In this document: positions 16,248 through 24,847 of the stretch, one piece after another
Layout of the letters: every line of letters starts with the position of its first letter
Numbering within the stretch: the stretch's first letter is position 1
Assembly: GCF_000719555.1 (NCBI RefSeq)
Contig: NZ_JOGX01000008.1
Span: forward strand, 1 to 64,000
Length of the DNA stretch: 64,000 bases
From: Streptomyces sp. NRRL F-5727
GTDB taxonomy: Bacteria > Actinomycetota > Actinomycetes > Streptomycetales > Streptomycetaceae
Direction of reading: 5' to 3'
Translations under genes and position numbers: made by a program
Notes under the pieces: model-generated
The model's database searches: none
Told to the model about the DNA's origin: nothing
The model's input: the letters and a program-made list of their open reading frames with translations, nothing else

Positions 16248-16561
16248 GGTGGCTCTCTTCTAGTGATTCTGGTGATCGGGGCCGGACGACTGGATCCCGG
16301 GGGGCGTTCGGCCCTCGACTTCGGTGTTCATGTCCTGTTCACGCGGTGTGTGGCCTAGTACACAAGCCACGGTGGCCGGGGTGCAGTCACCGAAACCATG
16401 AAGGAGTTGGCCGGTGCCCCGGCACGTCTTGTAGATTCGAACGAAAGGCGGGGAACGGATACCTCGCCGTTTCCCCCTGGAAACAGCGACACCACCCGAA
16501 CGACCCCACCGTCGAATACGCGACAACCCCACCACCCACTCGAAGGAACGGCGGCGACACG
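16248..16561. promoter_or_regulatory. divergent promoter region between xdh operon and PucR-type gene
   Basis: This 314-base gap has no convincing gene. It must hold promoters for both directions. A TGGC...GCCA inverted pair lies around 16348-16368 and a TAGATT -10-like hexamer near 16432, pointing to the regulator gene. Sites for the PucR protein would be expected here, but I cannot assign one. Confidence 0.5.
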
Positions 16562-18286
16562 ATGCGGCTGCGCGCACTGCTGGAGAACGACGCGCTAGGG
16601 CTGCGCCTGCTGGGCGGCGAGGACGAGCTGGACCGCTCCGTCCGCGGCGTGATGACCACGGACCTCAAGGATCCCAGCAGGTACCTGTCCGGCGGCGAGC
16701 TGGTCCTCACCGGCCTGGCCTGGATGCGGGAACCGGCCGAGTCCGAGCCCTTCGTCCGGATCCTCGCCTCGGCCGGGGTCTCCGGGCTCGCGGTCGGCGA
16801 GGTCGGGGTGGCGGCGCTCGCCACGGGCGAGGCCGGCCGGGGCCACGTCCCGGACGAGCTCGTGGAGGCGTGTTCTCGCCACCGCCTGCCGCTGTTCATC
16901 GTGGAGGAATCCGTTGCGTTCGCGACGATCACCGAGCACGTTGTTCGACAGGTCTCCGGTGAGCGGGCCGGCGACCTGGCCGCCGTGGTGGATCGGCACA
17001 GGCGTCTGATGACCTCCGGCCCGGCGGGCGGCGGCCCGGAGGCCGTCCTCGACCTGCTCGGCTCCGACCTGGACCTGCGCGCCTGGGTCCTCTCCCCCAC
17101 CGGACGGCAGGTCGCGGGCGCCGGCGAGCCGCTGGACCCGGCCCTGGCGGCCGGCCTGGCGGCCGAGCACCTGGCCGCCACCCGGACCGGCCGGCGCGGC
17201 CCGCACCGGCTGACCGTGCAGGGCACCACGTACTCGCTCTTCCCGATCCGCAACACCGGCCGGGCCGCCGTGCCCGCCGCCCGGGACGTCCGGGAGACCG
17301 TGCTCTCCGACTGGCTGCTCGCCGTCGAGGCGGACGCCGGGGACTGGCCGGCCGCCCGGCTCGACCTGCTCCAGGGCGTCACCCAGCTGATCTCGGTGGA
17401 GCGCGACCGGCGCGACGCGGCCCGTACGGTGCGCCGCCGGCTCGCCCAGGAGGTGCTGGAGCTGGTCCAGACGGGTGCCGCGCCCGCCGAGATCGCCGCC
17501 CGGCTGCGGGTCGCCGCCCCGGTGCTGCTGCCCGGTCTCGGGGCCGCCCCGCACTGGCAGGTCGTCGTCGCCCGCGTCGAGTGGGACCAGGAGGGCGGCC
17601 AGTCCCCGGTGGAGGCCGGCCCGGTCACCCAGGCGCTCCTGGAGGAGATCCTGGTCGACCCGGCGACCGTCGGCGCCGAGTCCGCCGACCGGATCGCCGT
17701 CGCCCACACCGGTGACGAGGCCATCGCCCTGGTGCCGCTGGCCGCGGGGCCGCTCCCGGAGAGCGAGGACGACGGCGCGGCGCCCGCCCTGGGCCTGCAC
17801 GCCGACGCCCTGCTCGCGGCGGTACGGGCTCCGCTCTCGGCCGGCCTCGCCGACGACGGGCGGCTCACCCTCGGCGTCTCCGCCTCCGTGCACTCGGCGG
17901 AGGGGCTGCGCGGCGCCCTGGAGGAGGCCCGGCACGCCCGCCGGGTGGCCGCCGCCCGCCCCGGCCGGGTCTGCGCGGCCGGCCACCACGAGCTGGCCTC
18001 GCACGTCCTGCTGCTGCCCTTCGTCCCGGACGACGTGCGGCGCGCCTTCACGGCCCGGCTGCTCGACCCGCTGAGGGACTACGACCGGCGCCACCGCGCG
18101 GAGCTGATCCCGACCCTGGAGGCGTTCCTGGACTGCGACGGCTCCTGGACGCGCTGTGCGACCCGGCTGCACCTGCACGTGAACACGCTGCGCTACCGGG
18201 TCGGCCGGATCGAACAGCTGACCGGCCGCGACCTCTCCCGTCTGGAGGACAAGCTCGACTTCTTCCTGGCCCTGCGGATGAGCTGA
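16562..18286 (+). CDS. PucR-family transcriptional regulator
   Basis: The 574-residue protein has the PucR layout. The N-terminal purine-catabolism domain (residues 1-120) reads MRLRALLEN through GLAVGEVG and FIVEESVAFATITEHVVRQV. A GGDEF-like middle follows (LGVSASVHSAEGLRGALEEARHAR), then the C-terminal helix-turn-helix (TLEAFLDCDGSWTRCATRLHLHVNTLRYRVGRIEQLTGRDL). PucR proteins activate or repress purine breakdown genes. Its divergent placement next to xdh and a purine permease makes it the likely regulator of that block. It is followed by a strong hairpin. Confidence 0.93.
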   Translation: MRLRALLENDALGLRLLGGEDELDRSVRGVMTTDLKDPSRYLSGGELVLTGLAWMREPAESEPFVRILASAGVSGLAVGEVGVAALATGEAGRGHVPDELVEACSRHRLPLFIVEESVAFATITEHVVRQVSGERAGDLAAVVDRHRRLMTSGPAGGGPEAVLDLLGSDLDLRAWVLSPTGRQVAGAGEPLDPALAAGLAAEHLAATRTGRRGPHRLTVQGTTYSLFPIRNTGRAAVPAARDVRETVLSDWLLAVEADAGDWPAARLDLLQGVTQLISVERDRRDAARTVRRRLAQEVLELVQTGAAPAEIAARLRVAAPVLLPGLGAAPHWQVVVARVEWDQEGGQSPVEAGPVTQALLEEILVDPATVGAESADRIAVAHTGDEAIALVPLAAGPLPESEDDGAAPALGLHADALLAAVRAPLSAGLADDGRLTLGVSASVHSAEGLRGALEEARHARRVAAARPGRVCAAGHHELASHVLLLPFVPDDVRRAFTARLLDPLRDYDRRHRAELIPTLEAFLDCDGSWTRCATRLHLHVNTLRYRVGRIEQLTGRDLSRLEDKLDFFLALRMS

Positions 18287-18432
18287 GGACCGCCCGCGGG
18301 GGATCCGGAATTCACTCCTTCGGTTGAGTCCGCGGGAGTGACGCGAGGCCCCTCCGGCCGCTCCTCACGGGCCGCCCGCCGCACCACCGCTCTCCCTGAT
18401 CACCGCCGTGATCACGGGCCTCAGGGCCCTCC

Positions 18433-18466
18433 GACGCCCCGCCGGACCCGGTTCCGGCGGGGCGTC
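18433..18466 (+). terminator. hairpin terminator after PucR-type gene
   Basis: GACGCCCCGCCGG and its exact complement form a 13-base stem around an 8-base loop, about 150 bases past the stop. It stands before the AT-richer promoter region of the TPR gene, so it probably insulates the two. Confidence 0.75.
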
Positions 18467-18484
18467 ACCGCTGCCCCGCGGCTT

Positions 18485-18500
18485 TGTGAAATTTTTCACC
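18485..18500. promoter_or_regulatory. CRP-like palindrome upstream of TPR gene
   Basis: TGTGA-AATTTT-TCACC matches the CRP half-site layout TGTGA-N6-TCACA at 9 of 10 positions. The inner GTGAAA-TT-TTTCAC is a perfect palindrome. It is the most AT-rich patch around and lies about 85 bases before the TPR gene start. Streptomyces Crp recognises similar sequence, so it is a reasonable but unproven site. Confidence 0.45.
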
Positions 18501-18581
18501 CGACCCCTTGGCCGGGTACGTCCGTTCGTGCTGAGATGCCGTCCTACTCAACAGCTCGACGGCGCGCTCGGGGAGGGCAAT

Positions 18582-19385
18582 GTGGCGGACACCGCCATGT
18601 CTGGTTCCGAATCAGGGGGCGGCGCACGTCCGTCCCTCGCCTACGGCAAGGAGACTCCGGTGGAGACCGCCATATGGCGGCTCCGCTCCCGCGGTTGCTG
18701 GGCCGACGCGGCGGCGCTGCTCGCCCCCCGCGCCCACGAACCGGCCGCGGCGCTCGAACGGGCCGCGCTGCTGATCGAGCGCTGCCTCTACACCGAACAG
18801 GGCTGGGCCGAGGCCGAGGAGGCGCTGCGCGCCGCCGAGGCGGTCGCGAGCAGCGACGAGGAGCGCGGGGCGGCGGCCTGCGAACGCGGCTATCTCGCCT
18901 ACGCCTCCACCCTGTTGGGGGTCCGCGACCGCGCCGACGAGGCCCGGATGGCGCTGGGCCGGGCGGCGGCGCTGATCGCCCCCTCGGATCGGGGCCGTCC
19001 GCTGCTCGACTACCGGCGCGGGCTGATGGCGCAGAACCTGGGCGACTCCCCGCAGGCGGCCCGCGCCGCGTACCGGCGGGCGCACGCCGGGGCCACCGCG
19101 CAGGGCGACTCGCTGCTGCTCTCCTCCACCTGGCGCCATCTCGCCGGCCTCGCGCTGCGCGAGGGCGAGCTGGCGGAGGCCCGGCACGGCTTCGCCGAAT
19201 CGCTGCGGATCCGGGAGGAGTTGGGCTATCTGGTGGGTACGGCTCCGGCGCTGACGGCGCTGGCCGACACGGAGACGGAGCCGGAGGCGGGTCGGCTGCG
19301 CGCCGAGGCCCGCCGTCTCTTCCGCCTGCTCGGCGGCGTACCGACCTGGCTGGCGGGCCAGTTGACCCCCAGGACCGCCATGTGA
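18582..19385 (+). CDS. TPR-repeat protein of unknown function
   Basis: The 267-residue protein is alpha-helical with TPR-like pairs: ALERAALLIERCLYTEQGWAEAEEALRAAEAVA, ACERGYLAYASTLLGVRDRADEARMALGRAAALI, PQAARAAYRRAHAGATAQGDSL and ELAEARHGFAESLRIREEL. It has no signal or catalytic motif. The GTG start has GGGGAGGG 5 bases upstream. It resembles helical repeat parts of streptomycete regulators without a DNA-binding domain. The gene is convergent with a P-loop/WD40 gene, so no operon partner is evident. Confidence 0.75.
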   Translation: MADTAMSGSESGGGARPSLAYGKETPVETAIWRLRSRGCWADAAALLAPRAHEPAAALERAALLIERCLYTEQGWAEAEEALRAAEAVASSDEERGAAACERGYLAYASTLLGVRDRADEARMALGRAAALIAPSDRGRPLLDYRRGLMAQNLGDSPQAARAAYRRAHAGATAQGDSLLLSSTWRHLAGLALREGELAEARHGFAESLRIREELGYLVGTAPALTALADTETEPEAGRLRAEARRLFRLLGGVPTWLAGQLTPRTAM

Positions 19386-19413
19386 CGCGCCGGAGAGGCT
19401 TTCTGAGGCCCCG

Positions 19414-21018
19414 TCACTTCCCGTACGGGTCCAGGCAGACGAGGCTCTCGTCGGTGCCGACCAGCAGCGCCCCGGTGGCCGTGACGGCGACGGCACGGAC
19501 CGCCGGGCCCGGCCGGAAGACGCGCCGCCGGCCGCCCTCCGCGGGGATCAGCTCCACCCCCCCGTCGGCCCAGGCGGCCGCGACGAGCGGGCCGCCGGGG
19601 GTGGGGGCCGCGTGCAGGGCGACCACCGGCGCCCGGCGCTCCGCGAGCGGTTCGGGGACCGGCGGTCGCCCCGGCGTCCAGAGCCGTACGGTGCCGTCGG
19701 CGCCGCCCGAGCAGACGAACGGCGTCTCGGACTCGACGGCGGTCACGGCGGTGACCCGGCCGCTGTGCGAGGCCGCCTGGTGGAGGCCGTTGACGCCGAA
19801 GGCGTGCACCGAGCCGAGCCGGTCCCCCACCACCACCGAGCCCGCGATGGCCGCGAGCGCCGTGCCGGGGTGCCGGGACAGGGTGGTGGAGACGGCCTCG
19901 GTGAGCCGTTCCAGATAGGGCGGGCGCGGCGCCGTACCCCGTACGGTGTGCAGCCGGCCGCGCTCGTCGAGCAGCAGCACCGTCCCGTCGGCGGTGGGCG
20001 CGAGGGCGGTGATCCGGCCGCCGGCCCGGTGGGCGAGGCGGCCCGCGCCGGAGGCGTCCGCCTCCCGCAGCAGCCGGACGGTGCCCGTGCGGTCGCCGAC
20101 CAGGACCAGATCGGCCGAGGGCCCGCCGGCCGTCGCCCCCAGCACCGCGACCGGGCCCGGCCACGGCGGGGTGACGTCGCCCCGGTGCCGGGCCCACCGC
20201 ACCCGCCACGGCGCCGCCGCCGCCCGCTCGGCGAGGGCGGGCCGCAGCCGGGGGTCGGCGCCGTCGCCGAGCGCGGTGAGCAGCACCAGCGCCCGTCCGG
20301 CCGGTCCGTCCGCCGCGCAGACCGCCTGCCCGGCCCGCAGCCAGGCGTCGCGCAGCCCGCCGTGGTCGTCGGTCGAGGCCGTCGCGTAGCCGGTGGTGAC
20401 GAGGAGCGGGTCGGCGGCGCAGACGGCGGCGGGATCGGAGAGGTCGGGAAGCCGCGGGGCGGGCGGGGCGGGCGCGGCTCCGGCGTCCCCTTCGAGATCG
20501 AGGTCGAGATCGAGGTCGACGACGGTGGTACGGGCGGCCCGGGGCGGCCGGGTGCCGGTGCGGGCCTCCACCACGAGCCGGATCCGTCCGACCTCGGCGA
20601 GCCCGGCGAGCAGGTCGGCGACGGCCTCCGGTTCGGCGGCGGCGTGCAGGTCGGTGAGGAGGAGCACGGTCCGGCCGGTGCGGCGGGCCTCGCTGGTGGC
20701 GAGGGTGTGGACGAGGTCGGCGGGTGTCCTGGCGACCACGCCGAGCCGGTTCGCGAGGGTCCAGGCGACGCCGAGGGCGCTCTGTCCGGCGAGCGGCACG
20801 AGCATCCGGTCGGTCCTGGCCCGGCCGCGCCGGGCCCGGGTCTCGTGCGCCGCGAGCCAGCCGAGGAGGGCGGTCTTGCCGCTGCCGGCAGGGCCGGTGA
20901 CCACGCACAGGCGGGGCGCCTCGGGGTCGGTGAGCCAGCCGAGCAGGGCGGCGGCCTCGGGTCGCGTACCGATGGAGGGTCGGCGTCCGTCCGGCGGGGA
21001 CGGGATCGCGGACGGCAT
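19414..21018 (-). CDS. P-loop ATPase with C-terminal WD40-like beta-propeller
   Basis: The 534-residue protein has a Walker A motif GPAGSGKT at residues 42-49 and a Walker B-like VLLLTDLHAA near residue 120. This resembles the STAND/AAA nucleotide-binding part of streptomycete WD40 proteins. From about residue 275 it has repeated beta-propeller blades such as ADLVLVGDRTGTVRLLRE, DGTVLLLDERGRLHTV, GSVVVGDRLGSVHAF and FVCSGGADGTVRLWTPG. No kinase, protease or TIR effector domain is seen. The ATG has a GAGG site. Function is unknown; a signal-sensing scaffold role is inferred from the layout. Confidence 0.75.
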   Translation of the reverse strand: MPSAIPSPPDGRRPSIGTRPEAAALLGWLTDPEAPRLCVVTGPAGSGKTALLGWLAAHETRARRGRARTDRMLVPLAGQSALGVAWTLANRLGVVARTPADLVHTLATSEARRTGRTVLLLTDLHAAAEPEAVADLLAGLAEVGRIRLVVEARTGTRPPRAARTTVVDLDLDLDLEGDAGAAPAPPAPRLPDLSDPAAVCAADPLLVTTGYATASTDDHGGLRDAWLRAGQAVCAADGPAGRALVLLTALGDGADPRLRPALAERAAAAPWRVRWARHRGDVTPPWPGPVAVLGATAGGPSADLVLVGDRTGTVRLLREADASGAGRLAHRAGGRITALAPTADGTVLLLDERGRLHTVRGTAPRPPYLERLTEAVSTTLSRHPGTALAAIAGSVVVGDRLGSVHAFGVNGLHQAASHSGRVTAVTAVESETPFVCSGGADGTVRLWTPGRPPVPEPLAERRAPVVALHAAPTPGGPLVAAAWADGGVELIPAEGGRRRVFRPGPAVRAVAVTATGALLVGTDESLVCLDPYGK

Positions 21019-21157
21019 GGGGCAACCTCACGGGCGGCGCGGTGCGGGCGGCTGTCGTCCACGACCTTAGTGGGCCCGGGGCCCGGGCAGACCGCCCGTC
21101 GCGGGACCGGCCTTCCCGGGGCGGGCGTCGCCTCTCGGCGGGGCGCCGCCGCCGGCC

Positions 21158-21937
21158 TCAGCCGTCGGCGCCGGTGAAGTGTTCGCGTACCAGCTCCTCG
21201 ACGACCGGGAGGTCCTGGGCGGTCAGGGCGTCGAGGAGCGCGGTGTGCTCGGCGGCGTCCGCGACGAGGTCCGCGTGGCGCGGGACCGGGGCGCTGAGGA
21301 GCGGCCACTGGGAGCGGCGGTGGAGGTCGTCGGCGATGGCCAGGAGCTGTTCGTTGCCGGCGAGGGCGAGGACCGCGCGGTGGAAGGCGCGGTCGGTCTC
21401 GGCGTAGTGGGCGCGGTCGCCGCGGGCCGCCGCGGCGCCGGTGGCCTCGGCGAGCGGGCGCAGCGCGGCCCAGCGGTCGGCCGGGACGGTGCGGGCCAGC
21501 CGGAGCATGACGGGGACCTCGATCAGCGCCCGTACCTCGGCCAGCTCGGCCAGCTCGCGGGGGGTGCGGACGATCACGCGGAAGCCGCGGTTGGGGACGA
21601 CCTCGACGGCGCCCTCGACGGCGAGGCGCTGCATGGCCTCGCGGACGGGCGTCGCGGAGACGCCGAAGCGCTCGCCGAGGACGGGGGCGGAGTACACCTC
21701 GCCGGGGCGCAGCTCGCCGGCGACGAGGGCGGTCCGCAGGGCGTCGAGGATCTGGCCCCGGACGGAGTGGCGGCGCACGGTGCGCGGGCCGTCGCCGGGG
21801 AAGGGGTACGGGGCCTCGGCGTGGGTGTGCTCGCCGCGGGCCTGCTCGCCCCGGGCCTGTCCGGGGACGCGGGCGGTCTCCTGGGCGGCTGCGTACGCGT
21901 CGTCCGGCCGCCCGTCCCCGGGGTCGCCGAATCGCAC
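21158..21937 (-). CDS. GntR-family transcriptional regulator (FadR/FCD type)
   Basis: The 259-residue protein begins with a polar linker. The winged helix follows (GQILDALRTALVAGELRPGEVYSAPVLGERFGVSATPVREAMQRLAVEGAVEVVPNRGFRV), then an all-helical FCD domain with the metal-binding residues of FadR-type proteins (DRAFHRAVLALAGN, DAAEHTALLDAL). I chose GTG 21937 because GGAAGGG lies 6 bases before it; the frame is open further upstream. No obvious metabolic target is adjacent, and it is divergent from the iron-box gene. Confidence 0.87.
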   Translation of the reverse strand: MRFGDPGDGRPDDAYAAAQETARVPGQARGEQARGEHTHAEAPYPFPGDGPRTVRRHSVRGQILDALRTALVAGELRPGEVYSAPVLGERFGVSATPVREAMQRLAVEGAVEVVPNRGFRVIVRTPRELAELAEVRALIEVPVMLRLARTVPADRWAALRPLAEATGAAAARGDRAHYAETDRAFHRAVLALAGNEQLLAIADDLHRRSQWPLLSAPVPRHADLVADAAEHTALLDALTAQDLPVVEELVREHFTGADG

Positions 21938-22132
21938 GGACGACCCTTCCGTCGCCCGCTCGCGCGCTGCGCCCTGCTCCACCCGGGTCCTCCTGCGGCC
22001 TCGTGCCGGGCCCGGCTCGCGATGCCGGGGTCCCCTGTGCACCATAGGCGAACGGACCGTTCCGCGGGACCGCGCCCGTGCGGCGCAGGTGGGGAGGGAT
22101 CCGCAGGTGGTGAGACGCGAAGCCGTTTCGGG

Positions 22133-22151
22133 TAAGGTAAGGCTAACCTGC
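22133..22151. promoter_or_regulatory. iron box (DmdR/IdeR type)
   Basis: TAAGGTAAGGCTAACCTGC matches 15 of 19 positions of the actinobacterial iron box TTAGGTTAGGCTAACCTAA. It ends 25 bases before the start of the FhuF-like gene. DmdR1/IdeR with Fe(II) binds such boxes and represses iron-uptake genes, so the gene should be induced when iron is scarce. Confidence 0.85.
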
Positions 22152-22176
22152 TAACGATCGCGATTCGGTGGTCCGC

Positions 22177-23046
22177 ATGACCGTCCCCGCTCTGCTGCCT
22201 TCCCCGCTCGCCTCGCCCGTCGCGGCCGCGTACGCCCGGCTCACCGAGGTGTTCCCCGGCCTGCGCGTGGACGAGACCGGCGGGGACACGCGGCTGCCGA
22301 GCGGCGCGGGCTGGGTCCGCGCCGACGAACTCGCCGCCGGCGCGGCCGCCCTGGACGCCTTCCTCGCCTGGGACAACGCGCAGGTGCTCCGGGACTACGG
22401 CCGGCAGGCCCGCCCCGACGTCGTCGCGAGCTTCGGACTGCACCGCTACGCCTGGCCGGCCTGCCTCCTGGTGACCGTCCCCTGGTTCCTGCACCGCCGG
22501 GTCCCCCGCCTCCCCGTCGGCGCCGTCTCCTTCCAGCGCGCCCTGGGCCGGATGGCGGTCCGGGTCGAGGAGTTCGCCTGCCTGCCGGACGACCCCGCCG
22601 CCGCCCTGCCCGGCGCCCGGGTGGTCTCCGGCGAGGACGCCCTGCGCGCCGAGGTGCGCGCCTCGCTCGCCGAGCACTTCGAGGCCCTGCTCGCGGGCTT
22701 CGGCCCGCGGATGCGGCGCGGGAAGCGCGCCCTGTGGGGGATGGTGACGGACGAGATCGTGGAGAGCCTCTGGTACATCGGCGCCCTGCTCGGCGAGGAG
22801 GAGCGGGCGACGGCCGAGCTGGAGGAGCTGCTGCCGGGGAGCGGCGGCCGGCCGGAGAAGCCGTACGCGGGCGGCGCCGGGTTCCGCCCGCTGCCCGGGG
22901 CCGAGGGGCCGGACGGCGCCCCGCGCGCCACCCGCGACCGGGCCGCCTGCTGCTTCTTCTACACGCTGCGCCCCGAGGACACCTGTCTCACCTGTCCGCG
23001 CACCTGTGACGCCGACCGGGTCCGGCGGCTCACGGCGACCGCCTGA
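22177..23046 (+). CDS. FhuF-like (2Fe-2S) ferric-siderophore reductase
   Basis: This 289-residue protein ends with the FhuF-type cysteine cluster CCFFYTLRPEDTCLTCPRTC, in which a CC pair and a CxxC bind a 2Fe-2S centre. The rest is helical with FGLHRYAWPACLLVTVPWFLHRRVP and RGKRALWGMVTDEIVESLWYIGALLG, as in streptomycete ferric iron reductases. It would release iron from imported siderophores in the cytoplasm. The iron box at 22133-22151 supports that role. ATG 22177 is preferred; GTG 22168 is possible. Confidence 0.88.
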   Translation: MTVPALLPSPLASPVAAAYARLTEVFPGLRVDETGGDTRLPSGAGWVRADELAAGAAALDAFLAWDNAQVLRDYGRQARPDVVASFGLHRYAWPACLLVTVPWFLHRRVPRLPVGAVSFQRALGRMAVRVEEFACLPDDPAAALPGARVVSGEDALRAEVRASLAEHFEALLAGFGPRMRRGKRALWGMVTDEIVESLWYIGALLGEEERATAELEELLPGSGGRPEKPYAGGAGFRPLPGAEGPDGAPRATRDRAACCFFYTLRPEDTCLTCPRTCDADRVRRLTATA

Positions 23047-23240
23047 GGAATACGCCACCCGGAAGAGTGACGTGAATCGAACACAACTCCGCCCAGACGG
23101 TGGTTCGTTCGAGTAGAAGGTACCTATTCGTATGCCCTGAGCCCCCGTTGGCGTGCTCTTGCCCCGAAACCCCGTGGGCCCACCGATCGGTCGGACAGTA
23201 TGGGCGGCCAAACGCCCCACTGCGATGCGAGGGACACCGC

Positions 23241-24329
23241 ATGAGACTGACCGACATATCGCTGGACTGGCTGCTTCCGGGCGGCGTGATGGTGGCCGGA
23301 GTCCTGACGGCGGTGGCGGTGCTCGCGCGCGGGAAGCGCGCCGGTGACCAGGCCGCGGCCGAGGACTCCTGGGAGCGCAGCGAGGAGCGGCGCCGACGCA
23401 AGGAGGCCATCTACGGATTCGCCTCGTACGGACTGCTGTTCTGCTGCGCCGCGGTCGCGGCGGCGCTCTCCTTCCACGGCCTCGTCGGCTTCGGCCGGCA
23501 GAACCTCAACCTGACCGGCGGCTGGGAGTACCTGGTCCCGTTCGGCCTCGACGGCGCCGCGATGTTCTGCTCGGTGCTCGCCGTCCGCGAGGCCAGCCAC
23601 GGCGACGCGGCCCTCGGCTCCCGTCTGCTGGTCTGGCTCTTCGCGGGCGCGGCGGCCTGGTTCAACTGGGTGCACGCGCCGCGCGGCCTGGGCCACGACG
23701 GGGCCCCGCAGTTCTTCGCGGGGATGTCCCTGTCGGCGGCGGTGCTCTTCGACCGGGCGCTGAAGCAGACCCGCCGGGCGGCGCTGCGCGAGCAGGGCCT
23801 GGTGCCCCGCCCGCTGCCGCAGATCCGGATCGTGCGGTGGATAAGGGCTCCGCGGGAGACCTTCGCCGCCTGGTCGCTGATGCTCCTGGAGGGCGTACGG
23901 ACCCTGGACGAGGCCGTGGACGAGGTCCGGGAGGACCGGCGGGAGAAGGAGCAGAACCGGATCCGCCGGCGGGAGCAGGCCAAGCTCGACCGGGCGCAGA
24001 TCAAGGCGCTCAACCGCCAGCACCGGGCCTTCGGGCGCGGCGGCGGGCGGCAGGTGGAGGTGGCGGCGCTGTCCGCCGCCACCGGGACCGGCGGGGGCCA
24101 GACCCCCGGGTCCGGGCCGGGTTCCGCGACGGCGGCGGTGCCCGCCGCCGTCGCGGAACCCGCCATAGCGGACCCGGGACAGCTGCCGCTACGACCCCGG
24201 CCCTCCCTGCAAGCCGTCGGGCGCGGTGAGCCGCGGACGGTGGACCTCACCGCCGAGGACGACACCCAGGGGCTCCTGCTCGACAATCTGGAGGCGAAGA
24301 TCTCCGAGATGGAGCGGAAGCTCGGCTGA
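23241..24329 (+). CDS. DUF2637 membrane protein
   Basis: The 362-residue protein has four hydrophobic segments in its first 190 residues: LPGGVMVAGVLTAVAVLA, YGLLFCCAAVAAALSFHGL, LVPFGLDGAAMFCSVLAV and LVWLFAGAAAWFNWVHA. A charged helical tail rich in Arg and Glu follows (VDEVREDRREKEQNRIRRREQ), then a Gly/Ala linker. The first half is the DUF2637 fold, which is also found in SpdA/SpdB-like spread proteins of actinomycete plasmids. The start has GAGGGA at good distance. Its last 141 bases run opposite to the end of the next gene. Function is unknown. Confidence 0.8.
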   Translation: MRLTDISLDWLLPGGVMVAGVLTAVAVLARGKRAGDQAAAEDSWERSEERRRRKEAIYGFASYGLLFCCAAVAAALSFHGLVGFGRQNLNLTGGWEYLVPFGLDGAAMFCSVLAVREASHGDAALGSRLLVWLFAGAAAWFNWVHAPRGLGHDGAPQFFAGMSLSAAVLFDRALKQTRRAALREQGLVPRPLPQIRIVRWIRAPRETFAAWSLMLLEGVRTLDEAVDEVREDRREKEQNRIRRREQAKLDRAQIKALNRQHRAFGRGGGRQVEVAALSAATGTGGGQTPGSGPGSATAAVPAAVAEPAIADPGQLPLRPRPSLQAVGRGEPRTVDLTAEDDTQGLLLDNLEAKISEMERKLG

Positions 24330-24764
24330 CAGCTCGCGACCGAACGGCGGGGGCGCCCCCCCGGCGGCCCCGCCGTTCAGTTCGAACCAGACGACCTTGC
24401 CGGTGCCCCGCTCCTCGATGCCCCAGGAGTCGGCGAGTTCCCTGACGAGGAAGAGCCCCCGGCCGTGCGTACCGTCGTCGGCGGGCGGTACGGGCGGAGC
24501 GGTGAGTCCGGGCTCGAAGTCGCGGACCTCGACCCTGAGCTGGCCGGGATCGACCGTGGCGGTCACGATGGCGCCGTGGCCGGTGTGGACCAGCGCGTTG
24601 GTGACGAGTTCGCTGGTGAGCAGTTCGGCGACGTCGCCGGCGCCCGGTCCCCCCCAGGTGCCGAGGAGTTCGCGTAACGCGTGGCGCACCTCCGGCACCG
24701 CGGTCAGGTCGGCTCCCCCCACCTTTCTGAGCAGTTGAGTCGGCTGTCGTGCCTTCCCGGCCAT
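24189..24764 (-). CDS. ATP-binding protein, serine-kinase/HATPase_c type
   Basis: The 191-residue protein has the anti-sigma-factor-kinase-like HATPase fold: AVPEVRHALRELLGTWG, the N box ELLTSELVTNALVHTG, the G1-like LRVEVRDFEPGL and the G2-like DDGTHGRGLFLVRELADSWGIEERGTGKVVWFEL. Streptomyces has many such single-domain proteins, which act in partner-switching with anti-anti-sigma factors. The fold ends near residue 130. The remaining 60 residues, rich in Leu and Gly, are read opposite the end of the DUF2637 gene and may be non-functional extension. No partner gene is adjacent. Confidence 0.8.
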   Translation of the reverse strand: MAGKARQPTQLLRKVGGADLTAVPEVRHALRELLGTWGGPGAGDVAELLTSELVTNALVHTGHGAIVTATVDPGQLRVEVRDFEPGLTAPPVPPADDGTHGRGLFLVRELADSWGIEERGTGKVVWFELNGGAAGGAPPPFGRELSAELPLHLGDLRLQIVEQEPLGVVLGGEVHRPRLTAPDGLQGGPGS

Positions 24765-24847
24765 AGCCCCCACCCACGGTCGCGTCGAACAGGCTCACGG
24801 GGAAGCCTGCCCCGCGAGCCCGTGGGCATGCGCCGGGCTCCGGGAGG

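Noticed and set aside
23241..24329. DUF2637 gene as evidence of an integrated plasmid
   Set aside because: No Tra/FtsK, replication, integrase or attachment site is nearby; chromosomal DUF2637 genes are common in Streptomyces.
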